Shown: positions 23,370 through 32,409, numbered from the stretch's first letter. The stretch is 39,020 nt of DNA from Paraburkholderia haematera (GCF_905220975.1 NZ_CAJNBK010000042.1:1-39020), one strand, 5' to 3'. The notes: a model not told the origin generated them from the letters alone. Program-made: numbers and translations.

Positions 23370-24049
23370 CGCGAGTCACCGTTGCGTTCTTCGAGCACGT
23401 ACCCCATGCCGCGCACCGTGTGGATCAGTTTTGGTTCGTAGTTGTCATCGACCTTCGCGCGTACACGCCGAATCGCGGCATCGACCACGTTGGTGTCGCT
23501 ATCGAAATTCATGTCCCACACCTGCGAGGCGATCGTCGACCGCGGCAGGATCTCGCCGTGCCGTCGCATCAGCAGCCACAGCAGTGCAAACTCCTTGGCG
23601 GTCAACAGGATCGTGTCGCCTTGGCGCGTGGCCTTGCGGCGCGTCAGGTCGAGCGCCAGGTCTGAAACGTGCAGCGAGGCGGCGTCGCGCCCATGGCCAC
23701 GCCGCAAGATCGAACGGACACGCGCCAACAATTCGGCGAAATCGAACGGTTTCACCAGATAGTCGTCTGCACCCATTTCCAGACCGCGCACCTTGTCATC
23801 CAGGTCGTCGCGTGCGGTGAGCAGCAATACAGGCGTGGAACGCGTGTGGCGCAGATTTTTCAGGACGGTCCAGCCGTCCTGGCGAGGCAGCATCACGTCG
23901 AGGATGATCAGGTCGTAATCCTCGGTTAGTGCGAAATGCTGGCCGGTCACGCCGTCTTCCACCCAGTCTGAGACAAACCCCGCTTCTGTCAGACCCTTTC
24001 GGAGGTAGGTGCCGGTTTTCGCTTCGTCTTCGACGATCAGAACTCGCAT
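23366..24049 (-). CDS. cusR: OmpR-family response regulator, CusR-like
   Basis: 227 residues. MRVLIVEDEAKTGTYLRKGL opens a receiver domain with phospho-acceptor D51 (LIILDVMLP) and the switch Lys in YLVKPFDFAELLAR. The C-terminal winged-helix has TILLTAKEFALLWLL and VVDAAIRRVRAKVD, the OmpR/PhoB pattern, and closes in GMGYVLEE. AGGAGA precedes the ATG at 24049; a longer upstream extension lacks sense. It is transcribed first, with the kinase coupled downstream. As a CusR relative it should bind TGAC-N6-GTCA sites such as those at 25121-25178. Confidence 0.93.
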   Translation of the reverse strand: MRVLIVEDEAKTGTYLRKGLTEAGFVSDWVEDGVTGQHFALTEDYDLIILDVMLPRQDGWTVLKNLRHTRSTPVLLLTARDDLDDKVRGLEMGADDYLVKPFDFAELLARVRSILRRGHGRDAASLHVSDLALDLTRRKATRQGDTILLTAKEFALLWLLMRRHGEILPRSTIASQVWDMNFDSDTNVVDAAIRRVRAKVDDNYEPKLIHTVRGMGYVLEERNGDSR

Positions 24050-24714
24050 GGTCTTTTCTCCTGGTGACGCCCTCCGCGCCGCGTTTGCGGTGCGGCGTGT
24101 GAGAGCCGCGCGGACAGGGCCGCGCCCCCTGTTGTGAGCGGCGCTAAAGGCGAGCGGGAATGTGTGCCCTTTGCGATGACAAGCGCGGATGAGCGCTGGC
24201 GTCAACGAGCCGTATGCCTTGCTCGCCCCGATAGAGGCAGCATGGATGCGTGAGGTGGTTCAGGTTGCGGCGCGTGAGTCCGGCTATCGGAATGGAATCT
24301 GCCGATGCGGTTGCGCGGATGCGGATGAGCGCGCACCGGGTCGCCGGCAGCGCGATCGGTGGGAAACGGATCGCTTTGATGTTCTTTTTCATATCGTCAG
24401 GCATGCATGGAACCGTACCGAAGCAGCGACTAATTTTGAGACGCTTGGTCGCAAGAATCGGATAGGAACATTTGTCATGTTTTCCTGAATGTATGCAGTA
24501 CTTATACCACGGCGTTATTTAAAATGGATACCGTTCATGCAGGCGTGCGGTGAGTTGAACGTAGGCGGCTAGCTGTCGGATCAGCCGTGCCGATCTCACG
24601 CCGGAGTGCCTGCGGATATCGTCAGCGTGCGATTGCGCGTTGCGTGCAGGCACCGTGTGCGAGAATTTCTCGCGAGGTGGATGAAGCTGCGGTGAAACCA
24701 TTCGGTGCGCAAAA
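24050..24714. other. Intergenic stretch upstream of the response regulator
   Basis: About 660 bases without a convincing gene. The part nearest the regulator is GC-rich with small hairpins (for example GCCGC-N9-GCGGC near 24080). About 24420-24530 is AT-rich and could hold a promoter. No clear copper box was found here, so autoregulation of the two-component genes is not supported by the sequence. Confidence 0.4.
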
Positions 24715-24993
24715 TTAGTTGGCGCGGGGGCGATGATCCGGCATGAGTTCCGGCGAGGTTCGGCGCATTGTGGCAAGCAGTTCGAGCGAGAGCAGGCCGT
24801 GTGTGGGCGGAGCGCTGTTGCGATTCAGGGGCGTGACGGTGGGCGATGCGGAGGATGGCGCACTGCCGTCGAACAGATGCGCGGGCTGGCCTAGCCAGAA
24901 CGCAATCGAGCCGATTGCAATGGCCACCAGGCTGGACGCCAGAGAGAGCGTCTCACCTCTGCATCGGCGGAGCCGCGTCCTGAGCGCCGACAT
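24715..24993 (-). CDS. Possible small membrane protein, unrecognised
   Basis: A 92-residue reading frame with a basic N-terminus (MSALRTRLRRCRG), one plausible membrane helix (SLASSLVAIAIGSIAFWLG) and a Ser/Pro/Asn-rich tail. There is no good ribosome site for this start; an ATG at 25053 would add 20 residues. I recognise no family. It lies between the regulator and the divergent DUF4148 gene. It may be spurious. Confidence 0.3.
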   Translation of the reverse strand: MSALRTRLRRCRGETLSLASSLVAIAIGSIAFWLGQPAHLFDGSAPSSASPTVTPLNRNSAPPTHGLLSLELLATMRRTSPELMPDHRPRAN

Positions 24994-25119
24994 GACCGTA
25001 CTTACGGTTGAAACGCACATCGCCACGCATTGCATTGATCGAATACATCGCATGGGATTCCGGTTCGAAGTCGAGTGCGTCCATCATATAAACGCTTCAC
25101 CGATATCAAGATGAGAACA

Positions 25120-25179
25120 ACATGACAATTTCGTCATACAGTCCTCAGGCGCTCGTCCTGGATGACGGAATTGTCATGT
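25120..25179. promoter_or_regulatory. Pair of copper-box-like sites forming a near-perfect inverted repeat
   Basis: Arms at 25120-25137 and 25162-25179 are 18 bases each and inverted with one mismatch, spaced by 24. Each arm alone contains TGAC-N6-GTCA (TGACAATTTCGTCA and TGACGGAATTGTCA), the core of the E. coli CusR box. They lie 65-125 bases before the start of the DUF4148 gene at 25244, a suitable distance for an activator. Confidence 0.6.
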
Positions 25180-25243
25180 AAAGCTCACGTTTGCGCAGCG
25201 GGCGACCCTCAGGATCGGAACTCACTTAAAAGGAGAATCGATC

Positions 25244-25633
25244 ATGCGGAATGCGATATGGTTGGCCGGATTCGCACTGAATTGCGCCTGTGTGAGTGCG
25301 GCAGTGGCAGTCGACACGATCCCGTTGCGCGAACCCGCGCCGGGACCTCATGAGTTTTATCTATCCCACGAGCGTATTTTGCAGAAGCCGCAGGTGTTGA
25401 GCCAGCGCGATCCTGTCGTGCCGGGGCTTCAACCGGCCTCGAGTGTGCAGTTGACGCAGCCGGCGGCACAATTGCCGCCGGCGCCGCAGGGAAAAACCCG
25501 CGATGAGGTGAAACGTGAACTAGCCGCCGCACGCGCGTGGGGCTGTATGGATGTGCCTGATAGCCAGTACCCGCAGCCGTGCCCGTCGCAGGGTGTCACA
25601 CGCTCGACGGCGGAGGCGTTTCAGACCGAGTAG
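25244..25633 (+). CDS. DUF4148-like secreted protein
   Basis: 129 residues with a signal peptide (cleavage near SAAVA-VD), a Pro/Gln-rich middle, then GKTRDEVKRELAAARAWG, the DUF4148 core, and a short tail with two cysteines (GCMDVP, PCPSQG). An AAAAGGAG ribosome site precedes the ATG. The twin copper-box-like sites upstream suggest control by the adjacent CusRS-like system. The two cysteines might bind metal, but this is speculation. Function unknown. Confidence 0.78.
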   Translation: MRNAIWLAGFALNCACVSAAVAVDTIPLREPAPGPHEFYLSHERILQKPQVLSQRDPVVPGLQPASSVQLTQPAAQLPPAPQGKTRDEVKRELAAARAWGCMDVPDSQYPQPCPSQGVTRSTAEAFQTE

Positions 25634-25706
25634 CGCGACGTGCGGGCGGCGATGTGCACACGTTGGAGCCCGAACCGGCTCCGGGGTGTGCGCGCGTCGA
25701 AAGCGT
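25634..25706. terminator. Possible hairpin between convergent genes
   Basis: GGAGCC-CGAACC-GGCTCC at about 25665-25682 can form a GC-rich stem between the ends of the DUF4148 and NADH dehydrogenase genes. No T-run follows on either strand, so this is a weak call. Confidence 0.3.
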
Positions 25707-27125
25707 TCAATGCAGCCGGATCACCGGATGCACGCGCCGGCGTAACCAGTGGCTCGCCGAATCGAGCGCCATGCGTGCAAAGCCCGTCAGCGTCATCACA
25801 TGGCGGCGGTAGATGAGCTTGTAGACGACCGTTGCCAGCCAACCGTCGACGAACACCGGCTGCGTCAGCAAGCCGTTGCTCAGGCTGCCGATCGTGCCTT
25901 CACGGCCAAAACCGACCAGCGTCCCGGCGTCGCGATAGACAAACTCAGGTAAGGGCTCGTTCGCGATCCTGCACTTCAACGCACGCGCCAGAAACAACGC
26001 CTGTTGGTGCGCGACCTGAGCGCGCGGGGCCAGAAATGTGTTCGCGTTGTCAGAAGACGGGCAGGCCGCGCAATCGCCGAGTCCGAATATGTTCGCGTCG
26101 TTCGCGCATTGCAGTGTGCGGTTCACCTGCACCTGTGCGTTGCGATTCACCGCGATGCCGTCCAGCGAGCGCAACACCGGCGGCCCCGCGATGCCGGCGG
26201 TCCAGATTGCGATGTCGCTCGCGAGCGGCTCGCCTTCGTTCGTCAGCACAGCATCGGCGCGCACTTCGGTGACGCGCGTGGCGTTCAACACGTCGACGCC
26301 GAGACGGCCGAGCATTTTCTGCGCGCGCGCCGAGATCGTTTCGGACAGCGCGGGCAGCACGCGATCGCTGCTTTCGATCAGACGGATGCGAAAGTCGCGC
26401 ACGGGGTCGAGCGAAAACGGACTGTAGCGGTTCAGCAGACGCACCGTATCGCGCACCGCGGCGGCGAGTTCAACGCCTGTTGCACCCGCGCCGATGATGT
26501 TGATCGACACCGGTGTGTCCGCCTGCGCGGTCCGCGCACGGCGTGCATGGTTCGCACGCAGGCAGGCGTCGAGCAGCCGGCGGCGAAACGCTTCCGCATG
26601 CGCGACCGATTCGAGCGGCAAGGCGTGTTCGGCCGCACCGGGCACGCCGAAATATTGCGTGACACTGCCCATTGCCAGCACCAGCGTGTCGAAGGCAAGC
26701 TGCCGTGACGGCAGGATTTCGCGGCCGTCGGCGTCGTGGAGCGCATTCAGCGTGATGTGCCGGTTCGTGCGATCGAGCGCGGCGAGTTCGCCCTGTTCGA
26801 ATTCGAAGCCATGCCGTTGCGCCTGCACAGCGTATTGCAGCTGATGCGTGGCTGGATCAAGTTGACCCGATGCGGCTTCATGCAGCAAGGGCTTCCAGAA
26901 ATGCGTCGGCCAGCGATCCACCAGCACGACTTGCGCGAGACCGGCGCGCCCGAGCGTTTCCGACAGCCGCGTAGCGAGCCCCAGGCCGCCGACTCCGCCG
27001 CCAACGATCACGATGCGATGCGGCGCTGCTTGCGTCGTTTGCTTCACTTCCGCTACATCCGCCGTGTGCAGCATGGGCTGCGTGCCTTGCGTGTCAGAGG
27101 GTGTTTGCTGATCGATTGCGGCCAT
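25707..27125 (-). CDS. ndh: Type II NADH dehydrogenase (NAD(P)/FAD-dependent oxidoreductase)
   Basis: 472 residues from ATG 27125, which has a strong AGGAGGA ribosome site; an upstream ATG at 27203 is less likely. The FAD-binding GxGxxG (VIVGGGVGGLGLA, about 39-51) is N-terminal and a second nucleotide-binding fold with IGAGATGVELAAAV lies in the middle. The C-terminal region has an amphipathic and hydrophobic segment (VMTLTGFARMALDS, then a basic tail) like the membrane anchor of NDH-2. The enzyme passes electrons from NADH to quinone without pumping protons. A LysR regulator is encoded divergently, 154 bases away. Confidence 0.87.
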   Translation of the reverse strand: MAAIDQQTPSDTQGTQPMLHTADVAEVKQTTQAAPHRIVIVGGGVGGLGLATRLSETLGRAGLAQVVLVDRWPTHFWKPLLHEAASGQLDPATHQLQYAVQAQRHGFEFEQGELAALDRTNRHITLNALHDADGREILPSRQLAFDTLVLAMGSVTQYFGVPGAAEHALPLESVAHAEAFRRRLLDACLRANHARRARTAQADTPVSINIIGAGATGVELAAAVRDTVRLLNRYSPFSLDPVRDFRIRLIESSDRVLPALSETISARAQKMLGRLGVDVLNATRVTEVRADAVLTNEGEPLASDIAIWTAGIAGPPVLRSLDGIAVNRNAQVQVNRTLQCANDANIFGLGDCAACPSSDNANTFLAPRAQVAHQQALFLARALKCRIANEPLPEFVYRDAGTLVGFGREGTIGSLSNGLLTQPVFVDGWLATVVYKLIYRRHVMTLTGFARMALDSASHWLRRRVHPVIRLH

Positions 27126-27248
27126 GATCCTGATCCTCCTGAAGTTATCGTTGCTCGGCCGGCGAAGGCGTTCCGGGCTATATCCGGGATTCGTCGGCCT
27201 CATCTGTCGGGGTCAGTATAGAATCGGCTGAAACCGCAGCACAATTTA

Positions 27249-27265
27249 ATGTTTATAGAGAACAT
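27249..27265. promoter_or_regulatory. LysR-type dyad in the ndh-LysR intergenic region
   Basis: ATGTT-N7-AACAT is a perfect inverted repeat 14 bases before the LysR gene. Its AT-rich dyad form fits LysR-type operators in divergent promoters. Confidence 0.4.
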
Positions 27266-27279
27266 ATAGGTTTTCACTT

Positions 27280-28251
27280 ATGCTAAAAGTCGCCACGTTC
27301 CGTCAATTGAAGGCCCTGCATACGGTCGCGAAGCTCGGCAGCGTGTCGCGCGCGGCTGAAGAATTGAAACTCACGCAACCCGCGGTGTCGCTGCAGGTGC
27401 GTTTGCTCGAAGAAGCGGCGGGGGCGCCGCTGTTGCAGCGGGTGGGCCGTGGCGTGCAACTGACCGCAGCGGGCGAAATCCTCGCGCGCTATGCGCTGGA
27501 AATCCTCGATTTGTGGAATGGCGCGGCGGACGATCTCGCCGCATTGCAAGGCGAGCAGGGCGGCACGCTGCGCATCGGCGCGATCACGACCGCTGAGTAT
27601 CTGATCCCGCCTTTTCTGGTGCGCTTCACCGAGTTGCGCCCGCAAGTGAAGGTGCAGTTCAAGGTGGGCAATCGCGCGGACATCATCCGCATGCTGGCCA
27701 CGCATGAGATCGATCTTGCGGTGATGGGTAGCGCACCGCGCGAATTGCGCACAGTGGCGACCGCCTTCGCGAAGCATCCCATGGCGTTCGTCGCCTCGCC
27801 GGCCCACGCGCTCATGAAGAAAAAGCGCCTCTCGTTGGACGATCTGCAAACCACGAATCTGTTCGTACGGGAGCGGGGGTCGGGCACGCGCTCAACCGTC
27901 GAGAATCTGTTTCGGCTAGCCGGCCACAAGCTGCATATCGGCTCCGAACTCTCGAGCAACGAGGCGATCAAGCAACTGGTCGAGGCGGGCCTGGGTGTCG
28001 CGTTTCTGTCGCTGCATGCGTGTTCGCTCGAATTTCAGGCCGGCTTGCTGGCGTTGCTGCCTTTGCCCGCCAATCCGATCGAGCGCGACTGGTACGTGAT
28101 GCATGTGTCCGATAAACGCCTGCCGCACGTCGCCGGGCTGTTCCGCGATTTTCTGATTGAGCACGGCATGTCCGGCGCGGTGCGGGTGCCGTTGCCGGCC
28201 GTCGCCGCAGCGAAGCGGCGCCGTCAGGCGCGCGAGGCAAGTCCGCTCTGA
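27280..28251 (+). CDS. LysR-family regulator, CbbR-like
   Basis: 323 residues. An N-terminal helix-turn-helix domain (LHTVAKLGSVSRAAEELKLT, then QPAVSLQVRLLEEAAG) precedes a two-lobed effector domain (GTLRIGAITTAEYLIPPFL). The sequence resembles CbbR, the activator of Calvin-cycle genes, but no cbb genes are present. It is divergent from ndh and probably controls it. A basic Arg/Lys-rich tail ends the protein. Confidence 0.85.
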   Translation: MLKVATFRQLKALHTVAKLGSVSRAAEELKLTQPAVSLQVRLLEEAAGAPLLQRVGRGVQLTAAGEILARYALEILDLWNGAADDLAALQGEQGGTLRIGAITTAEYLIPPFLVRFTELRPQVKVQFKVGNRADIIRMLATHEIDLAVMGSAPRELRTVATAFAKHPMAFVASPAHALMKKKRLSLDDLQTTNLFVRERGSGTRSTVENLFRLAGHKLHIGSELSSNEAIKQLVEAGLGVAFLSLHACSLEFQAGLLALLPLPANPIERDWYVMHVSDKRLPHVAGLFRDFLIEHGMSGAVRVPLPAVAAAKRRRQAREASPL

Positions 28252-28520
28252 GGCGCGGATTCTCGCTATTCGCTTCGACGTTTGCACTCCGCAGGGTCCG
28301 AAGGAAGACCTCGTGAGGCCTTTCGCTACATTCGGAAAGCCTTGTGGGACGGGCGTTTCAGGTTACATCGTCCGAGATCGAAGTAAAGGTTGGGCGGGCG
28401 GTATTTTTGCCCGCGCCGATTGTCTTTACAGTGACGTCCAGACATTTGAGAAAAGTGGACGCCGCATTCCCGTGGCGAGCCATTGTGAGCGAGGCCTGGC
28501 CGTTACAGGAGTTGGAGACA

Positions 28521-30173
28521 ATGAGCAGCAACAGCATCACCCAAGTCGAAACATTCGGTTTTGAACGCATTCCGGATCGCTCGCGTTATGCGCGGCCGAT
28601 CGATCTGTTCCGCTTGCTGTTCGGCGGTTGCAATACTTTTTCCACGTCGGTGCTCGGCAGTTTTCCGGTGCTGCTCGGTTTGTCGTTCAAGGCGGGCGTT
28701 TATTCGATCGTGCTCGGCGTGGTGATCGGTTCATGCATTCTTGCGCCAATGGGCCTGTTCGGCCCGCGCAACGGCACGAGCGATCCGGTTTCGTCGGGCG
28801 CGCATTTCGGTATTCATGGCCGGATCGTCGGTTCCTTTCTCGCGGTGTTGACCGCGGTCGCATTCTTCTCGCTGGCGGTGTGGAGTTCGGGCGACGCGCT
28901 CGTGGGCGGCGCGAATCATCTGCTCGGCCTGCCGGTCAACTGGATGACGCTGAGCTTCGCATACGGTCTCTTTGCGGTGCTGGTGCTCACCGTTTGCGTC
29001 TACGGCTTCCGCTTCATGCTGTGGGTCAACAAGATCGCCGTGTGGGCGGCGAGTCTGCTGTTCGTGGTCGGCATCGTGGCGTTCGCCGGGCCGTTCAATA
29101 GCGCGTACGCCGGCAAGGTGGCGCTCGGTTCCGTGGGTTTCTGGCCCGCGTTCGTCAGCGCCGTGCTGGTCGCGATGAGCAATCCGGTTTCGTTCGCCTG
29201 CACGCTCGGCGACTGGGCCCGCTATATTCCGCAGAACACGCCGAAAAAACGCACGATTCTCGCGGTGATGCTCGCGCAACTGGCCACGTTCGTGCCGTTC
29301 TTCTTTGGTCTCGCCACCGCGACGATCATTGCGAGCAAGGCTCCGGATTTCATCGCCTCGAATAACTATGTGGGCGGTCTGCTCGCGATCTCGCCGAACT
29401 GGTTCTTTCTGCCGGTGTGCCTGATTGCGATCATCGGCGGGATGTCGACGGGAACGACGGCGTTGTACGGCACCGGGCTCGATATGTCGAGCATGTTCCC
29501 GAAGTTTCTGAACCGGGTGCGCGCCACGCTGCTGATCGGCAGCCTCGCAATCGGTTTCATCTTCCTTGGCCGCTTCGCGTTCAATCTGGTCGAAAGCGTG
29601 TCGACGTTCTCGGTGCTGATCAACGTCTGCAGTTGCCCGTGGATGGTGATCATGATCATCGGCTTCGTGACGCGGCGCGGCTTTTATCTGTCCGACGATC
29701 TGCAGGTGTTCAATCGCGGCGGCCGTGGGGGTCACTACTGGTTCACGCATGGCTGGAACTGGCGCGCGATGGGCGCGTGGATTCCGAGCGCGGCGATCGG
29801 CCTGTGCTTCGTGAATCTGCCGGATCAGTTCGTCGGTCCGCTCGGGCAGCTCGCCGGTGGTCTCGACATCAGCATGCCGGTGTCGCTGACACTCGCCTGC
29901 GCGTTGTATATCGCGTTGCTGCACTGCTTTCCTGAACCGGATGGCGTGTATGGGCCGCTTGGCCGACGCTGGTTGCGCGGCGGTTCGCAGCACAATGTGA
30001 TCGTGCATCCGGTGGTGCCGGCGACTAAGCTTAAGGCTGGCGGGGCGCAATTGAGTACGCAATTGAGCACGCATTTGAACACGCAAATGAAGGCGCATCC
30101 GGTATCGAAATCGCGGCAGCCTGCCGTGCAACGCGAACGCGAGGAAGCGCTGGACACGCAGGACGCGGGTTGA
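28521..30173 (+). CDS. NCS1-family permease (cytosine/purine-type transporter)
   Basis: 550 residues with about twelve membrane helices. The start at 28521 follows CAGGAGTTGGAG. The N-terminal half has the FGGCNTFSTSVLGSFPV stretch and GLFGPRNGTSDPV typical of the cytosine permease branch of NCS1, and SFACTLGDWARYIP in the middle is diagnostic. It imports a small nitrogenous compound, probably with sodium or protons. The substrate is not determined, but the adjacent FAD oxidoreductase, cupin and aldehyde dehydrogenase suggest an amine or related compound. The cytoplasmic tail holds an imperfect 12-bp repeat. Confidence 0.85.
   Translation: MSSNSITQVETFGFERIPDRSRYARPIDLFRLLFGGCNTFSTSVLGSFPVLLGLSFKAGVYSIVLGVVIGSCILAPMGLFGPRNGTSDPVSSGAHFGIHGRIVGSFLAVLTAVAFFSLAVWSSGDALVGGANHLLGLPVNWMTLSFAYGLFAVLVLTVCVYGFRFMLWVNKIAVWAASLLFVVGIVAFAGPFNSAYAGKVALGSVGFWPAFVSAVLVAMSNPVSFACTLGDWARYIPQNTPKKRTILAVMLAQLATFVPFFFGLATATIIASKAPDFIASNNYVGGLLAISPNWFFLPVCLIAIIGGMSTGTTALYGTGLDMSSMFPKFLNRVRATLLIGSLAIGFIFLGRFAFNLVESVSTFSVLINVCSCPWMVIMIIGFVTRRGFYLSDDLQVFNRGGRGGHYWFTHGWNWRAMGAWIPSAAIGLCFVNLPDQFVGPLGQLAGGLDISMPVSLTLACALYIALLHCFPEPDGVYGPLGRRWLRGGSQHNVIVHPVVPATKLKAGGAQLSTQLSTHLNTQMKAHPVSKSRQPAVQREREEALDTQDAG
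30046..30093 (+). repeat. Imperfect 12-bp tandem repeat in the permease tail
   Basis: About four degenerate copies of a CGCAATTGAGCA-like unit encode repeating Gln-Leu-Ser-Thr residues in the C-terminal tail, outside the membrane domain. Confidence 0.7.
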
Positions 30174-30289
30174 ATCGTGCGGTTCGAGGAGGCGATGTGC
30201 TCAGGCACGGTACGCGCTGTACCAAGACCGCACAGAGGCAACCGTCACGCAGCAAATGCAATGAGTTTCAAGTTAAGTAGGCAATCAAG

Positions 30290-31681
30290 ATGAGCGAGTC
30301 AGTAAAGCGCGCGTTTGAAGGTGTAAAGCTGTTTCCGTTCTGGCTGGACAATCCGCGCGCACCGGCCGTCGAACGGGAATTGATCGGGCCGACTTCCGCG
30401 GATCTGGTGGTGGTGGGCGGTGGTTTTACCGGTTTATGGGCCGCGATTCAGGCGAAAGAAGCGGACCCCTCGCTCGACGTGGTGCTGGTCGAAGCGGGGA
30501 AGGTGGCTTATGGTGCATCGGGCCGTCCGGGCGGGATTATTTCCACGTCGGTGATGCATGGTTTGCCGAATGCGACGCGGGTCTTTCCGCAGGACCTCGA
30601 TGTGCTGGAAAAGCTGGGACAGGAGAACCTCGACGGCTTCAAGGAATCGTTGACGCGTTACGGCATTGAAGCGGACGTGGAATGGAATGGCGAGATGACG
30701 GTGGCGGTCGAACCGGGGCATCTCGATCATCTGAAAGGCGATTACGAGCTGCATGTTGCCCATGGGCATGATGTCGTGCTGCTCGACAGCAAAGGCGCAC
30801 GGGAACAACTCGATTCGCCCTTGTTCGCGGGCGCGATGTGGTCGCGCAATCGCAGCGGCACGATTCATCCGGCAAAGCTCGCGTGGGGCCTGAAAGCCGC
30901 TGCGCTGAAACTCGGCGTGCGTTTGCATGAACACTCGCCGATCACGCGCCTGGAAGATCTCGGCGCGACGATGATCGTCCATACGCAGGCGGGCCGCATC
31001 GAAACGCGGCGCGTGCTGCTCGGCACCGGTACCGCGGATGTGGGCGTGACCGACATCAAGCGCCGCGTGATGCAGGTGCGCGATCACATCATCGCGACCG
31101 CGCCGTTGAGCGAGGAGCAGATGGCGCGCATCGGCTGGAACAATCGCCAGGGCATCTACGATACGCGTACGCAGCTCAATTATTTCCGTCTCACCAAAGA
31201 CAACCGGATCATTTTCGGCGGCCGGGTGAGTTATCACTTCGGCGGCGATCCGAATCCGGCCGCGGATCGTGACGAGAGCACGTACTACAAGCTCGCCGAA
31301 GCGTTCTATCGAACGTTCCCGCAACTGGACGACGTGCGCTTCACCCATGCATGGGGCGGCCCGATCGACTACTGTTCACGTGGCGCCGTGTTCGCGCGCC
31401 GCTATCACGGCGGCAAGAGCGTGTTTGTAGCGGGCTATACGGGCTTTGGCGTGGCAGGCAGCCGCTTTGGTGCGAAGATGGGTCTCGACATGCTGTGGAA
31501 TCGCGAGACACTGATTACGTCGCTGGATATTTCGCGCAAAGGGCCGTCGTACATTCCGCCGGAACCGCTGCGCTGGATCGCCGCGAAGATCACCTTCAAC
31601 GCATTCGACGGCGCCGACGATCGCGGCGGCTGGCGGCGGCTCTGGATCAATTCGATCAAGGCGCTGGGTTTTCCGATGTAG
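30290..31681 (+). CDS. FAD-dependent amine/amino acid oxidoreductase (DAO family, PuuB/OrdL-like)
   Basis: 463 residues. The dinucleotide-binding motif VVVGGGFTGLWAA is at about 40-52, followed by the DAO-type KVAYGASGRPGG, and FVAGYTGFGVAGSRFGAKM at the C-terminus that closes the FAD site. This matches soluble oxidases such as PuuB (gamma-glutamylputrescine oxidase) and OrdL. The reaction would be oxidative deamination giving an aldehyde, a substrate for the aldehyde dehydrogenase encoded at 32410. It is 116 bases after the permease gene and on the same strand, so co-transcription is plausible. The true substrate is unknown. Confidence 0.85.
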   Translation: MSESVKRAFEGVKLFPFWLDNPRAPAVERELIGPTSADLVVVGGGFTGLWAAIQAKEADPSLDVVLVEAGKVAYGASGRPGGIISTSVMHGLPNATRVFPQDLDVLEKLGQENLDGFKESLTRYGIEADVEWNGEMTVAVEPGHLDHLKGDYELHVAHGHDVVLLDSKGAREQLDSPLFAGAMWSRNRSGTIHPAKLAWGLKAAALKLGVRLHEHSPITRLEDLGATMIVHTQAGRIETRRVLLGTGTADVGVTDIKRRVMQVRDHIIATAPLSEEQMARIGWNNRQGIYDTRTQLNYFRLTKDNRIIFGGRVSYHFGGDPNPAADRDESTYYKLAEAFYRTFPQLDDVRFTHAWGGPIDYCSRGAVFARRYHGGKSVFVAGYTGFGVAGSRFGAKMGLDMLWNRETLITSLDISRKGPSYIPPEPLRWIAAKITFNAFDGADDRGGWRRLWINSIKALGFPM

Positions 31682-31712
31682 GGGCGGGGGGTGTCGCGAG
31701 GGTGTTCATGAG

Positions 31713-31795
31713 TCTGGCGGTTTTTTATTCATTGCCGCCAGAATAAAAAAACCGCACCTTAAGGGGTACCGCACCTTAAGGTGCGGGGTGCGGTT
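31713..31795. terminator. Hairpin-rich terminator region between convergent genes
   Basis: Several dyads overlap. TCTGGCGG (31713-31720) pairs with CCGCCAGA (31735-31742). GCGGTTTTTTATTC (31717-31730) pairs with GAATAAAAAAACCGC (31741-31755). CCGCACCTTAAGGTGCGG (31769-31786) is a perfect 18-bp palindrome. On the minus strand a stem of GCACC and GGTGC repeats is followed by a T-run (31744-31750), a good terminator for the cupin gene. The plus-strand gene probably ends here as well. Confidence 0.7.
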
Positions 31796-31827
31796 CCTGT
31801 AGAAGCAACAGTGTGATGCAGGGTGAA

Positions 31828-32199
31828 TCAGCCGCAGTACACGATGCTGTACTTCTTGGTCGCCACCGGCATGTGCCACGTGCCCGAGAAGCCCTTGTGC
31901 AGGATGAAGGCGTCGCCAGCGGCATAGCGTTCGCTGCGGCCGTCGTCGCTGGTGATGACGACTTCGCCTTCGATCAGCACGCAGACTTCGTGGATCGGCA
32001 GGTCGGCCAGCTTCAGCGTGCCCGCATCGCACTGCCATACGCCGGCGGACAGCATGTTGGTCGCGTCGGAGAAGGCGTTGAGGGCGTGCGGTGCCTTGGC
32101 GCCTTCCAGAATGACGTCGGCGGGGTCGTGCAGGGCCGGGTTCAGGCCGGAAGCGCCGGGGCCTTTAGCGTCGATGCGGGTGAAAGTGGTGGTGCTCAT
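31828..32199 (-). CDS. Small cupin-domain protein
   Basis: 123 residues from ATG 32199, after AGGAGAG. A single beta-barrel cupin domain is visible: LADLPIHEVCVLIEGEVVIT then a GDAFILHKGFSGTW strand pair, of the DUF861-type (ureidoglycine aminohydrolase-like) branch. Such proteins bind a metal and a small ligand. It is transcribed oppositely to the aldehyde dehydrogenase gene and convergently with the FAD oxidoreductase gene, and belongs to the same catabolic neighbourhood. No specific reaction can be assigned. Confidence 0.83.
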   Translation of the reverse strand: MSTTTFTRIDAKGPGASGLNPALHDPADVILEGAKAPHALNAFSDATNMLSAGVWQCDAGTLKLADLPIHEVCVLIEGEVVITSDDGRSERYAAGDAFILHKGFSGTWHMPVATKKYSIVYCG

Positions 32200-32409
32200 G
32201 TGTCTCTCCTGGTTAATGTCATTCAAAAACGGGGGATTCGATGACGAAATCGAAGCAGAACCGGAGTCTGAGCCAAAGCTGCGTAGCGATGAATTTCGAT
32301 TTGAAGACATTCAGATTGAGCGGCGTCGATGTAAAGCATTCGATACCGCTGCGGGCGCGATGTGCGGCCCACCGTCTGACCTAACACATTCATGAAAAGG
32401 ACTAAGTCC

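Noticed and set aside
24144..24404. Minus-strand reading frame upstream of the response regulator
   Set aside because: No ribosome site, no recognisable domain, and it overlaps a probable promoter region.
27280..28251. CbbR regulating a Calvin-cycle operon
   Set aside because: The regulator is CbbR-like in sequence, but no carbon-fixation genes are in the window; the divergent NADH dehydrogenase is a likelier target.
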